DNA of 64,000 bases from Exiguobacterium indicum HHS 31. GTDB lineage: Bacteria; Bacillota; Bacilli; Exiguobacteriales; Exiguobacteriaceae. The stretch lies in NCBI RefSeq assembly GCF_001939065.1, contig NZ_MPSZ01000001.1, forward strand, positions 682,001 to 746,000, given 5' to 3'. Below are positions 26,768-34,930 of the stretch, piece after piece. Made by a program: the position numbers and the translations under genes. The notes beneath the pieces are model-generated. The model did not search any database, was not told where the DNA came from, and was given only the letters and a program-made list of their open reading frames with translations. Within the stretch, counting starts at the first letter, position 1, and each line of letters opens with the position of its first letter.

Positions 26768-27430
26768 TTAGTTGAGTGTATTGATGACGGCTTTCGCGAC
26801 CGCAATCGTAGATTGTGGATTTTGACCCGTGACAAGGTTTCCGTCGACTTGGACGTTTTCCGTGAAGTTGTCAGCCGTGATGATATTCGCACCGAGTTCA
26901 CGAAGACGTGTCTCGAGCAAGAATGGCATGTAGACGTCAAGACCTGTCGCGCGTTCTTCTTCATCCGTGAACGTTGCGATCGTCTTTCCAGCGACGAGTG
27001 GTGTTCCGTCTGAGAGTGTCGCACTGACGAGTCCAGCGGGTCCGTGGCAGACCGCAGCGACCGTCTTATTCGCTTCAAACAATGTCCGAAGAGCGTTGTT
27101 CAAGGCATCACTTTGTGGCAAGTCGAACATCGTACCGTGTCCACCTGGCATGAAGATTGCATCGAATGCTGAGAAATCCTGGATTGCTTTTAAATCAAGT
27201 GTCTCTTTCAAGAGTGGAGCTGTCGCTTGAATCTCAGCTGGGACTTCGTCTTCAAGGCTCCGAGCGTCGATTGGTGATTCGCCGCCGTTCGGGCTTGCGA
27301 CCGTTACCGTATATCCTGCGTTCTTGAATTCGATGTACGCTTCCGCGAACTCAGACAACCAAAGTCCAGTTGCGTGACCTTCCTTCATTTCTTTTGCGTT
27401 CGTGACGACCATTAAGATGTGTTTACTCAT
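26768..27430 (-). CDS. DJ-1/PfpI family (Hsp31/glyoxalase III-like) protein
   Basis: 220 residues with the class I glutamine-amidotransferase-like fold. Key features: the nucleophile elbow AAVCHGPAGLV (Cys at about 121), Glu in the N-terminal part (KEGHATGLWLSE) and the segment FMPGGHG. This is the Hsp31/YDR533c-like branch, associated with methylglyoxal detoxification (glyoxalase III), deglycase or chaperone activity. ATG at 27430 follows AGGAGG; a longer in-frame start lacks support. A 16-bp motif shared with the lysR-type gene lies about 95 bp upstream. Confidence 0.88.
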   Translation of the reverse strand: MSKHILMVVTNAKEMKEGHATGLWLSEFAEAYIEFKNAGYTVTVASPNGGESPIDARSLEDEVPAEIQATAPLLKETLDLKAIQDFSAFDAIFMPGGHGTMFDLPQSDALNNALRTLFEANKTVAAVCHGPAGLVSATLSDGTPLVAGKTIATFTDEEERATGLDVYMPFLLETRLRELGANIITADNFTENVQVDGNLVTGQNPQSTIAVAKAVINTLN

Positions 27431-27523
27431 GATATGTTCCTCCTTTTTCGTTTGCCGATTGGCTACGTGATTAGAATACGCCCGCATGAATCAAAAAACA
27501 AATTAATAAAAGTGAGCTTATCG

Positions 27524-27539
27524 ATAAATAAATTTATAC
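27524..27539 (-). promoter_or_regulatory. Second copy of the LysR-type motif
   Basis: CGATAAATAAATTTAT (plus-strand reading), identical to 25403-25418. It lies upstream of the DJ-1/PfpI gene and suggests control by the LysR-type regulator at 25502. Confidence 0.6.
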
Positions 27540-27549
27540 TTTAAAATAA

Positions 27550-27583
27550 AAACTGCTTCCTACCATGACGGCGGAAGCAGTTT
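27550..27583 (-). terminator. Terminator after the 128-aa membrane gene
   Basis: AAACTGCTTCC (27550-27560) pairs with GGAAGCAGTTT (27573-27583); on the minus strand TTTATTTT follows. Confidence 0.85.
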
Positions 27584-27593
27584 GAAAGATAGA

Positions 27594-27980
27594 TTAACGT
27601 ACGTCAGAAGAATAGTTAGAGAACATCGAGTGACTTCGTACCGTCACGATCACACTAGCAAGACTTGCGACCGTTCCAAGGACAGCGACGATGATCGTCG
27701 AGGATCCGTTCGGAATCAAGAAGCCGACGGGGATCAGTCCGACGAAACTGAAGACGATCAAGGATTGATAGACGACATTGATGATCTTCAGGACAGGATG
27801 TTCGAAAAATGATAGGACGAGCGGTGGTACGAATAAGAAGACAATTAGTCCAATCGCGAGGTAAACCGATAATGGCTCTTCAAACGAAATGGTGTTTCCA
27901 GTTGAGTGGCGTGCAGCGACAAGGATGGCGACGATCGCGACGCATAAGGTCACACAAACGAACGTTAACCGTTTTAACAT
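27594..27980 (-). CDS. Four-helix membrane protein, 128 aa
   Basis: Four membrane helices (about 5-24, 39-60, 68-88 and 94-115) with short loops and a polar tail. No family is recognised. ATG at 27980 follows AAGGAGG. It sits between the hydrolase gene (44 bp upstream on the same strand) and its own terminator, so it may be co-transcribed with the hydrolase. Confidence 0.65.
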   Translation of the reverse strand: MLKRLTFVCVTLCVAIVAILVAARHSTGNTISFEEPLSVYLAIGLIVFLFVPPLVLSFFEHPVLKIINVVYQSLIVFSFVGLIPVGFLIPNGSSTIIVAVLGTVASLASVIVTVRSHSMFSNYSSDVR

Positions 27981-28023
27981 ATGAACCCCTCCTTTTTACT
28001 CTGCTTGCATAATAAACCATTTT

Positions 28024-28884
28024 TCAAATGGGAGACAATCTTTTTCCGGACGTCCAGTAGTGACGAATCGCTTCGATGATGACGTCAGGGCGATCCCAGT
28101 GTAATAGATGTCCTGTCTCCGGGACGAAATGGACCGTCGCTTGTGTCATCTCATGTAATCGGTTCGTTGCCTGCTGACGGATCGATGCTTGATCTGTCGG
28201 TAACGTTGCGACGTACAACTGAATGTCCGCTGGTGGAACGTCCGGGAGGAAATCAACAACATCCTCGTGGTGAAGCGCGCGTACGATCGCAGCAGCCGTC
28301 TCTCCTCGCGCATGCCAGTGGAATCGTCCTTCCTCCATCCGAAGGAGATCGGCACCAGCTAAATCGAGGGAGTGCGAGCGACGTGCATCCGGAGCATAGA
28401 CAGCAACGTCTAAAAATTCGTCCCATGTTGAAACGGAATCCTCAAAATCTTGTTCATAAAAGACGACTTCTTCCTCTACGGAACGACCGTAAAGCCGTTT
28501 ACTATGATAGCCGCCGTCAATCAGAATCGTGCCGAGCACACGATCCGCATGTTCAATCAAATAATACAGTGACAAAACACTTCCCCATGAGTGCGACAAG
28601 GCATAGAACCGCTTGACATCAAGGATGTGTAAGACTTCGTCGATCCAGTCCGTAAAGGGTTTCATGCGATAGTGTAGAGGATCTAAGAAAGCTGGTGTTT
28701 TGCCGTGACCGGGTAAATCAATCGCAATCAGACGGAATTCATCAGCGAGCGCTTCGGCGATTTCGATGAAGCTGAGACTCGTACTGCCGAGTCCATGAAA
28801 GCAGACAATCGTCGGAAGCTGTTCGGTTCCCCATTCCGTAATGTGGACGGATTGTTGCTGACAGGTGATCGTATAACGTTTCAT
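28024..28884 (-). CDS. Alpha/beta hydrolase
   Basis: 286 residues, alpha/beta-hydrolase fold. Oxyanion segment VCFHGLGSTSLSF, nucleophile elbow LSHSWGSVLS (Ser at about 97), and the catalytic His in PETGHLLHWDRP near the C-terminus. It resembles epoxide-hydrolase/haloperoxidase-like esterases; the substrate is not predictable. The chosen ATG (28884) follows AAAGGAGA; an upstream in-frame ATG at 28989 would add 35 unlikely residues. The 128-aa membrane gene follows on the same strand. Confidence 0.85.
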   Translation of the reverse strand: MKRYTITCQQQSVHITEWGTEQLPTIVCFHGLGSTSLSFIEIAEALADEFRLIAIDLPGHGKTPAFLDPLHYRMKPFTDWIDEVLHILDVKRFYALSHSWGSVLSLYYLIEHADRVLGTILIDGGYHSKRLYGRSVEEEVVFYEQDFEDSVSTWDEFLDVAVYAPDARRSHSLDLAGADLLRMEEGRFHWHARGETAAAIVRALHHEDVVDFLPDVPPADIQLYVATLPTDQASIRQQATNRLHEMTQATVHFVPETGHLLHWDRPDVIIEAIRHYWTSGKRLSPI

Positions 28885-29009
28885 TTGCCGTCTCCTTTTT
28901 TCTTTTACTGTACCATGAGGAGAATGTTGGGAATTGAAAAATAAGGAAACTTTCTTTAAGGAGTAGCGTAGAGTAAGATAACACGTCATTTACATAGAGG
29001 AGAATTCAC

Positions 29010-29099
29010 ATGGAAACCATCATCACGATGCTCTTAACAGCCGTTACCTTATATGGACTCGGTGTCCTTGTCACGAAAGTAAAACAACGCTTGCGTTAA
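29010..29099 (+). CDS. Single-helix microprotein, 29 aa
   Basis: METIITMLLTAVTLYGLGVL followed by VTKVKQRLR: one membrane helix and a basic cytoplasmic end. The ATG follows GAGGAGA at normal spacing. It ends 27 bp before the ABC-2 permease gene and reads in the same direction, so it is probably the first gene of that exporter operon and may be a small accessory subunit. The function is inferred from position only. Confidence 0.6.
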   Translation: METIITMLLTAVTLYGLGVLVTKVKQRLR

Positions 29100-29126
29100 T
29101 CAAAAATATGTCCAAAGGAGTCCGTC

Positions 29127-29810
29127 ATGTTTCCAATCGTAAAACAAGAATTCACGAGCAGCTTCAAAAGCATCAAAGCGATTCTATTGATTCTTTTTCT
29201 GACGATCACGTCCGTCTTCACAGCATCGTATTTGACGAGGCATCCGGAACTGCTTGCTGGCGTTAATCAACCGTCTGCCTATACTTCAAGCATTAAGTTC
29301 TTCATCCTGTTCTTCGGTTTTCTGTTCGTGGCTGCGTTATCACACGACATCATCAATCGTGAAATCGAGACACGGACGATTCGTTTACTGGTCACGAAGA
29401 CGTCGCGTCTGCGAATCGTTTTGGAGAAGTTTCTCGGATCATTGTTATTCTGGTGCGCGACGCTTACGATCAATTTCCTGATTGTCTCGCTCTACGCGCA
29501 GCAATGGTTCTGGATCGATTATCTGACGGTTCTGATCGTCATCCTATATATCACCAGTTTCAACATTTTTTTATCTACGATGATTACAAAACCTGGTTTG
29601 ACGATGTTCCTCGGTATTTTTCTCGGGATTGTCGTACCGATCATCGGTCTCTGGTCAGCGTTCTCGGAAAAATGGTATCTAATACCGTTTCAATACATCT
29701 TGCCGTATCACGCTGTCATCATGTCTGGAACATTATTACTGTTACCTGTTTTATGGAGTGGGTTGTTTTTGGCAGTCTCCTATCTCACGTTAAAGCGAAA
29801 GGATTTGTAA
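29127..29810 (+). CDS. ABC-2 exporter permease
   Basis: 227 residues with six membrane helices. The N-terminal amphipathic start (MFPIVKQEFTSSFKSIKAIL) and the segment HDIINREIETRTIRLLVTKT before helix 3 are typical of ABC-2-type permeases. It pairs with the ATPase that starts one base after its stop codon. Such two-gene exporters usually remove peptides, antibiotics or lipids; no self-immunity or biosynthesis gene nearby narrows this. AAAGGAG precedes the ATG. Confidence 0.85.
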   Translation: MFPIVKQEFTSSFKSIKAILLILFLTITSVFTASYLTRHPELLAGVNQPSAYTSSIKFFILFFGFLFVAALSHDIINREIETRTIRLLVTKTSRLRIVLEKFLGSLLFWCATLTINFLIVSLYAQQWFWIDYLTVLIVILYITSFNIFLSTMITKPGLTMFLGIFLGIVVPIIGLWSAFSEKWYLIPFQYILPYHAVIMSGTLLLLPVLWSGLFLAVSYLTLKRKDL

Positions 29811-29811
29811 T

Positions 29812-30702
29812 ATGAGTGCGATTGAAGTAAATGGGTTGAAGAAATCGTTCGGTGCGAAGGAAGTCTTACGAGAAGTGAATTTGACGGTCGAACGAGGAGA
29901 AATTTTTGGTTTTTTAGGTCGTAATGGTGCTGGGAAATCGACGTTCATTCAGATTATGACCGGAATCACACAAGCGACAGGCGGAACCGTCGCACTTCTC
30001 GGTGAATCCGCTGATCGTCTGGATGCCATCAAACAACGGATCGGGGTCATGCCGGATACATCAAATCTGTATCATGATATGACGGCACGTGCGTTTCTTA
30101 ACTATATGGCAGGATTATCAGGAGTTCGCATCACGAAGCAAGAAGTTAGAAGATTGCTTGAACAAGTCGGATTAAGCGGGACGGAGCGACAAAAAATCGG
30201 GAGCTTCTCGTTCGGGATGAAGAAAAAGATCAGTATCGCACAAGCGCTCACCGGAAATCCGGAATTACTCTTTTTAGATGAACCGACGTCCGGTCTTGAT
30301 CCAGAATCGGCGATCGAGATCCAGCGATTGTTGCTTGCATTAAAAGCGGACGGAAAAACGATCTTCTTAACCTCGCATAACTTGAATGAGATCGAAAAGA
30401 TGTGTGACCGTGTCGCCATCATGACGGAGGGAAGAATCGTCCGCTGTGGAACCGTTGCGTCCTTACAAGAAGCAATGAGGCAGGAGATTCAAATCCGTAT
30501 TCGGACTGTTCCGCGATTAGAGTCATCGCATCTGCCAGCATACGCTCGACTTTTGTCGCAAACCGATGATTGTACACGGCTTGATTTATCAACGGAAGAG
30601 GATATTCCAGAGTTACTCGTCATGCTTGCGAAACAAGACGTCAAAGTCTACGAGGTGCAGATCGAACGTCAATCATTAGAAGAGATTTTCTTAGCGGTCT
30701 GA
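29812..30702 (+). CDS. ABC exporter ATP-binding protein
   Basis: 296 residues. Walker A GRNGAGKST (about 39-47), signature SFGMKKKISIA (degenerate LSGGQ), Walker B ELLFLDEPTSGLDPE and the switch His in LTSHNL. Energises the adjacent ABC-2 permease. The start codon follows the permease stop by one base, indicating translational coupling. The C-terminal 75 residues form the usual regulatory extension. Its last 12 bases overlap the convergent OmdA-like gene. Confidence 0.92.
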   Translation: MSAIEVNGLKKSFGAKEVLREVNLTVERGEIFGFLGRNGAGKSTFIQIMTGITQATGGTVALLGESADRLDAIKQRIGVMPDTSNLYHDMTARAFLNYMAGLSGVRITKQEVRRLLEQVGLSGTERQKIGSFSFGMKKKISIAQALTGNPELLFLDEPTSGLDPESAIEIQRLLLALKADGKTIFLTSHNLNEIEKMCDRVAIMTEGRIVRCGTVASLQEAMRQEIQIRIRTVPRLESSHLPAYARLLSQTDDCTRLDLSTEEDIPELLVMLAKQDVKVYEVQIERQSLEEIFLAV

Positions 30703-31302
30703 CCGACTATCCTCTGATTCCGTCTCCGGAACATCTTCGAGTAAAAGACGACCCCCGTCATTCCACTGACCGTACATCTGATTCCGTTTCGTTTTTTCAA
30801 TCAACGTCTGCAGACGTTTTTCATAGAGAACGGGATCCTTGCGTACACTTTGAATCGTATCGATCCGGATGCGTCGATAGAGCTCCGGGAAGTCATTAAA
30901 CTGTTCATAGACGACCGGGTCTTCTTGTAGGCGCGCTTGGATCGTGTCATCAATGACGAACGCATCAGCGCGCATGTCTGGTAGAACCTGTCGTCCGGAC
31001 GGTTGCATCAAGCCGAGACGTTCCAAGCGACGGACTCGTTCCTTGTTCAGTTCGGTCCAGTTGCTGTTTTTTCGACGTGGGGTGAACCGTTGCGCCAGTT
31101 CACCGTCTTCGGTCTTCTTTGCAATTCCATCAATCCAGCCGAAGCAAAGTGCCTCTTCGACGGCATCGAGATAAAGTAGACCATCTCCGGCTTGTTTTCG
31201 ACTGAGAATCACCCAACAGAAGGTCGCGTGATCTGCGTGGTTCGTCAGCCACTGTCGAAAGCCATCGCGATCGGTAAAGCGTAAGACATTCGTGATTTCC
31301 AC
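30691..31302 (-). CDS. YdeI/OmdA-family protein
   Basis: 203 residues of the YdeI/OmpD-associated (OmdA) family, recognised by CWVILSRKQAGDGLLYLDAVEEALCFGWIDG and the charged SNWTELNKERVRRLERLG segment, which many members carry. The role of the family is not established; some members are linked to resistance against cationic peptides. Start is a GTG at 31302 with GGAGG seven bases upstream. Convergent with and overlapping the ABC ATPase gene by 12 bp. Confidence 0.8.
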   Translation of the reverse strand: MEITNVLRFTDRDGFRQWLTNHADHATFCWVILSRKQAGDGLLYLDAVEEALCFGWIDGIAKKTEDGELAQRFTPRRKNSNWTELNKERVRRLERLGLMQPSGRQVLPDMRADAFVIDDTIQARLQEDPVVYEQFNDFPELYRRIRIDTIQSVRKDPVLYEKRLQTLIEKTKRNQMYGQWNDGGRLLLEDVPETESEDSRSDR

Positions 31303-31326
31303 GTTCGTTCCTCCATTTCAGATAGC

Positions 31327-31364
31327 AGTGCCCCCTTCACGTCACGCGAGGGGGGCACTTTTTT
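31327..31364 (+). terminator. G/C-rich hairpin with T-run
   Basis: AGTGCCCCC (31327-31335) pairs with GGGGGCACT (31351-31359) followed by TTTTTT on the plus strand. It sits between two minus-strand genes, so on the minus strand it would be a hairpin with no T-run; it may stop plus-strand transcripts from the ABC operon. Confidence 0.6.
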
Positions 31365-31366
31365 CT

Positions 31367-32452
31367 TTAACGTAACGGGTCATGATGAAAGACACAATTC
31401 CGACCACTCTTCTTCGCTTGATAGAGGGCAGCGTCTGCCTGCTGGATCGTCTGCAGAAAATTATGGGTCTCAGACGGTTGATGCGTTTGGCGGGACACCC
31501 CAATCGATAATGTCACTTGCAGCGGTTCCGTCGCTGATAACTCATACGTCCGTTTGGCACTGGCTTCACAGATTTGTTCCGCGAGTCGACGCGTCTCCGG
31601 CAACGAATGCTCCGGCAACAGCATCATGAACTCTTCACCGCCGAATCGTCCGAGCACACACGTTGGGGGACAATACGATGCAAGCAAAGAGCTGATTTGC
31701 CGTAAAATATGATCGCCGCGGTCATGACCGTAAGTATCATTGACCTGTTTGAAATGATCGACATCGATGATCATGATTGAAAAATCCGTCTGTTGGGATT
31801 TGTACCGTTGGACGGTCTCTTCTAGGCGACGTCGATTATCAAGCCCTGTCAATGTATCCGTCAAGGCAAGACGCCGATGCATCCGGACTTGAGTGAAGTG
31901 CCAGCGGACTTGATGCAAGATGCTGTGCAAGAGGAGACCGGCGCAACCATTCCCGACGAGAAAGATCGTCATCGCTGTCACGTCATTCGGTTGAACATGT
32001 TGAACGTATGGTAAACAGAGAATGAGTGCAATGCCGAAAATGATTGGAAACGAGATGAATCGATCCGGTGCTTCATTTTGTAAGTACAAGACAACGATGC
32101 TGACAATCAGATACGTACCGATCAGCCAATAGGCATGAGCGGAATCAAAAACGAACGTTTGAAGGGAAGCGAAGACGAGGGTCGTGATGAATCCGCTACT
32201 AATACCTCCATAAATGAAGGCGATGACAATCAAGGTAATCGATAAGTCGAATTGAAATCCCTCATAGGTGATGGCATTATGGATGACCCAGTAGCCGGCA
32301 CCTGTCGCAAGAATCAGTACTAACAGATTTTTCTTCAGCCAGCTGTCGAGCGTGTTTCGAAACTGAAATCGTTTAAAAAAGAACAGGGAGATGAGCACGA
32401 AGAAAAAGGTCAGAGCGACGTTGAGGATAAGATGGTTCAGCGTATTCCACAT
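31367..32452 (-). CDS. 5TM-type membrane diguanylate cyclase
   Basis: 361 residues: six hydrophobic segments (about 1-190) of the 5TMR-LYT type, then a GGDEF domain (about 200-355). The active-site loop is GRFGGEEFMMLLP (GGEEF, active form) with LTGLDNRRR and FKQVNDTYGHDRGD. The inhibitory RxxD site is absent, so the enzyme is probably not feedback-inhibited. The ATG at 32452 follows GAGAGGA; an in-frame start 54 bp upstream has no support. It makes c-di-GMP in response to an unknown membrane signal; it is one of five c-di-GMP proteins in this window. Confidence 0.9.
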   Translation of the reverse strand: MWNTLNHLILNVALTFFFVLISLFFFKRFQFRNTLDSWLKKNLLVLILATGAGYWVIHNAITYEGFQFDLSITLIVIAFIYGGISSGFITTLVFASLQTFVFDSAHAYWLIGTYLIVSIVVLYLQNEAPDRFISFPIIFGIALILCLPYVQHVQPNDVTAMTIFLVGNGCAGLLLHSILHQVRWHFTQVRMHRRLALTDTLTGLDNRRRLEETVQRYKSQQTDFSIMIIDVDHFKQVNDTYGHDRGDHILRQISSLLASYCPPTCVLGRFGGEEFMMLLPEHSLPETRRLAEQICEASAKRTYELSATEPLQVTLSIGVSRQTHQPSETHNFLQTIQQADAALYQAKKSGRNCVFHHDPLR

Positions 32453-32607
32453 ATTCGTGTTCCTCTCAAATGAGTTCTGAAAAATAACTACAAAAAAATG
32501 TTTCATTCAATGAATATTTATTCTATATAGCCAACGATACCCTAAAGATGTATGAAAATATCTTGATTTCCGTATATTTTAAAAAAGATTAGATTTCTTC
32601 AACTAAA

Positions 32608-32991
32608 TCAATAATACTCTGAGATTTTCTCACGTGAAGACTCGACGAGATAATCAAGTGAGACGAAATTGCGAATGAATGCATACGAGCCAATTTCCTC
32701 GATGGATACGCCTAATCTCTCTGCTTGTTGATTGCGGACGTCTTCTGATGATTGCAGAATCTCGAAGCCTGCCGCTTGCATCCGCTCCCCGTCAAATTCG
32801 AGCGTAACGACATCTCCATCCTGCCAATCACTCTTCAATTGATGAAAGTGATTTTGATACGCTACGCTTGGAGGATCGACTTCAAAGGCGATCCAGCCTG
32901 TTGGTGCATCGATTTGAAATGTCGGTGACAATCCACCGCGCGTCACGATTGATTTCATGTGATGCCGATGTGTCATATGGCGTAATAGCAT
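32608..32991 (-). CDS. Hypothetical protein, possible ADP-ribosyltransferase-like fold
   Basis: 127 residues. The start reads MLLRHMTHRHHMKSIVTRGG followed by LSP, which resembles the 'H-x-T-x(5)-I-x-x-G-G-L-x-P' opening of DarT-type/TpT1-type NAD-using enzymes. The rest (DVVTLEFDGERM, ending in a Glu-rich tail) is not recognised. The ATG at 32991 follows AAAGGAG; a longer in-frame start exists at 33144 but lies across the neighbouring promoter region. Divergent from the ABC transporter operon. The enzymatic assignment is weak. Confidence 0.5.
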   Translation of the reverse strand: MLLRHMTHRHHMKSIVTRGGLSPTFQIDAPTGWIAFEVDPPSVAYQNHFHQLKSDWQDGDVVTLEFDGERMQAAGFEILQSSEDVRNQQAERLGVSIEEIGSYAFIRNFVSLDYLVESSREKISEYY

Positions 32992-33134
32992 GGTCAGACC
33001 ACTCCTTTTTCCTCTATTATTACGCGACAGCGTCAGAATATCGAGAAAAATTTTCAAAAGAGATGGAAGAATATTGGATTTTTCTGGTATACTACGTTTT
33101 TGGAAAGCGTTTGCACAAAAAAGGGGGAGAATAC

Positions 33135-34139
33135 ATGCAACCATATGCCGTCAAAGCAACAGGACTAACGAAACACTATCAAATCCTACAACGGGAACCG
33201 GGATTACGCGGAGCGATCAAAGCGTTATTTCACCGGACGTACCGGACGAAAGAGGCGGTCAAAGCGATTGATTTGACGATCGCACCAGGAGAACGGGTCG
33301 GCTATATCGGTTTTAACGGTGCCGGGAAATCAACGACGATCAAGATGCTCGCTGGAGTCTTGCGTCCGGACGCGGGGAACGTCCGGGTATTCGGACTTGA
33401 TCCGCATGCCGACCGCGTCAAGAACGCATCGCAAATTGGAGCCGTCTTTGGTCAGCGGACACAACTGTTCTGGGACATTCCGGTCCAAGAATCGTTTGAG
33501 CTGTTGAAGGAAATCTATCAAGTACCGACGTCCGAGTTTGCGGAGACGCTCGCGTGGTTTCGGGAGAAGCTCGATCTCGCACCGCTTTTAGACGTACCAG
33601 TCCGACAACTGTCGCTTGGACAAAAGATGCGCTGTGAACTAGCCGCAGCCTTCCTGCATCGACCAAAAGTCGTCTATCTCGACGAACCGACGATCGGGCT
33701 TGATATCGAGATCAAGGAGACGATCCGTCACTTCATCCGCGAGATGAGTGATCGCTGGGGAACGACCGTCATCTTGACGACGCACGACATGCAGGACATC
33801 GAGGAAGTCTGTGACCGGGTGATCGTCCTCGACGACGGTAAAATCATCTATGACGATACGATCGATCAGTTGAAGGCATCGTTCAGTCACGAGCGGACAC
33901 TTCGAATCACGCTCGAAGAAGCGGTGCCGTTCGCTTTACCGACGGCGTTGATCAATCGTGTGATCATGTTTGAGACGGATGAACAAACGTACGAGATCGC
34001 TTTCGACGACCGAGAACTGTCGAGCGGTCAAGTCATCAAGGAAATCGTTTCGCTGTACGCCGTTCGGGACGTCTCCGTGTCCGTCCCGAAGATGGAGACG
34101 TTAATCCGTAAGCTCTACCAAGCGGGGATCAGCGCATGA
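33135..34139 (+). CDS. ABC exporter ATP-binding protein (three-gene ABC-2 type)
   Basis: 334 residues. Walker A GFNGAGKST, signature LSLGQKMRCELA, Walker B KVVYLDEPTIGLD and switch His TTHDM. The N-terminal stretch REPGLRGAIKALFHRTYRTKEAV, preceding the first strand, is typical of the subfamily that pairs with two ABC-2 permeases encoded directly downstream. The ATG at 33135 follows AGGGGGAG. Its stop overlaps the next start (ATGA). Substrate unknown; members are often annotated as drug or lipid exporters. Confidence 0.9.
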   Translation: MQPYAVKATGLTKHYQILQREPGLRGAIKALFHRTYRTKEAVKAIDLTIAPGERVGYIGFNGAGKSTTIKMLAGVLRPDAGNVRVFGLDPHADRVKNASQIGAVFGQRTQLFWDIPVQESFELLKEIYQVPTSEFAETLAWFREKLDLAPLLDVPVRQLSLGQKMRCELAAAFLHRPKVVYLDEPTIGLDIEIKETIRHFIREMSDRWGTTVILTTHDMQDIEEVCDRVIVLDDGKIIYDDTIDQLKASFSHERTLRITLEEAVPFALPTALINRVIMFETDEQTYEIAFDDRELSSGQVIKEIVSLYAVRDVSVSVPKMETLIRKLYQAGISA

Positions 34140-34930
34140 GAATCCGTAAATATACCGCATTGATGCGGTCCCAAATCAAGGTTGATCTCGCCTACACGGC
34201 CTGGTACTGGGCAAGCATGTTCAGCGTGACGATGCGCTTGTTCATCCTCTATTTCTTCTGGCAAGCCGTGTATGCCAATAAGACCGATGTCTCCGGTATC
34301 TCACTGTCGACGATGCTGACGTATGCGGTGCTTGCGACGATGATCGATCAGTTCCGCGGGGGTGCCGGACGCGATCTCGCCCGGATGATCAAACAAGGGG
34401 CAATCGCAGTCGAGTTACTCCGTCCGTATCACTTGCTTGATAAACTACTCGCTCAAGATATCGGCTCAAAAATCTCGGTCTTGTTCCGCTCGATTCTGCC
34501 ACTCGTCCTCGTCTCGATCTTGTTCATCGGCGTGGATCGACCACAGTCGTGGTTGGCTGGCATCGCCTTCGTTGGTAGTGTCCTTTGTGCCGTGTTGCTC
34601 GCGACATTGATTGACTTGCTCGTCGGCATCTTTGCCTTCTATACCGTCAACATTTGGGGACTATCCGTCTTACAAGACGCTATCATCACGATCATGTCCG
34701 GTGCAATCGTCCCGTTGACGCTGTTCCCGGACTGGTTTCAGACGATTAGTCTATACTTACCATTCGCTTCACTCGTCTACGTCCCGGTTGCGATCTATAC
34801 GGGAGAGATCGGCGCAAGCGGCATCCTGCAAGCGTTACTGATTCAAATCGGTTGGTTGATCGGATTCTTCGTCATCTTGCGGATCACGTTTGCGCTCGCA
34901 ATCCGGAAAGTGACGGTGTTCGGCGGATGA
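34136..34930 (+). CDS. ABC-2 permease, first subunit
   Basis: 264 residues with six membrane helices (from about 25 to 255) and the conserved FRGGAGRDLARMIKQGAIAVELLRPYHLL loop, which characterises the permease partners of this exporter type. The start overlaps the ATPase stop by four bases, and its own stop overlaps the next permease start, so the three genes form one tightly coupled unit. Together they should form a heterodimeric export channel driven by the ATPase. Confidence 0.88.
   Translation: MRIRKYTALMRSQIKVDLAYTAWYWASMFSVTMRLFILYFFWQAVYANKTDVSGISLSTMLTYAVLATMIDQFRGGAGRDLARMIKQGAIAVELLRPYHLLDKLLAQDIGSKISVLFRSILPLVLVSILFIGVDRPQSWLAGIAFVGSVLCAVLLATLIDLLVGIFAFYTVNIWGLSVLQDAIITIMSGAIVPLTLFPDWFQTISLYLPFASLVYVPVAIYTGEIGASGILQALLIQIGWLIGFFVILRITFALAIRKVTVFGG

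Noticed and set aside
32868-33134. 89-codon N-terminal extension of the ABC ATPase
   Set aside because: It runs across the divergent gene's start and has no ribosome site; the ATG at 33135 follows AGGGGGAG and starts just before the ATPase fold.
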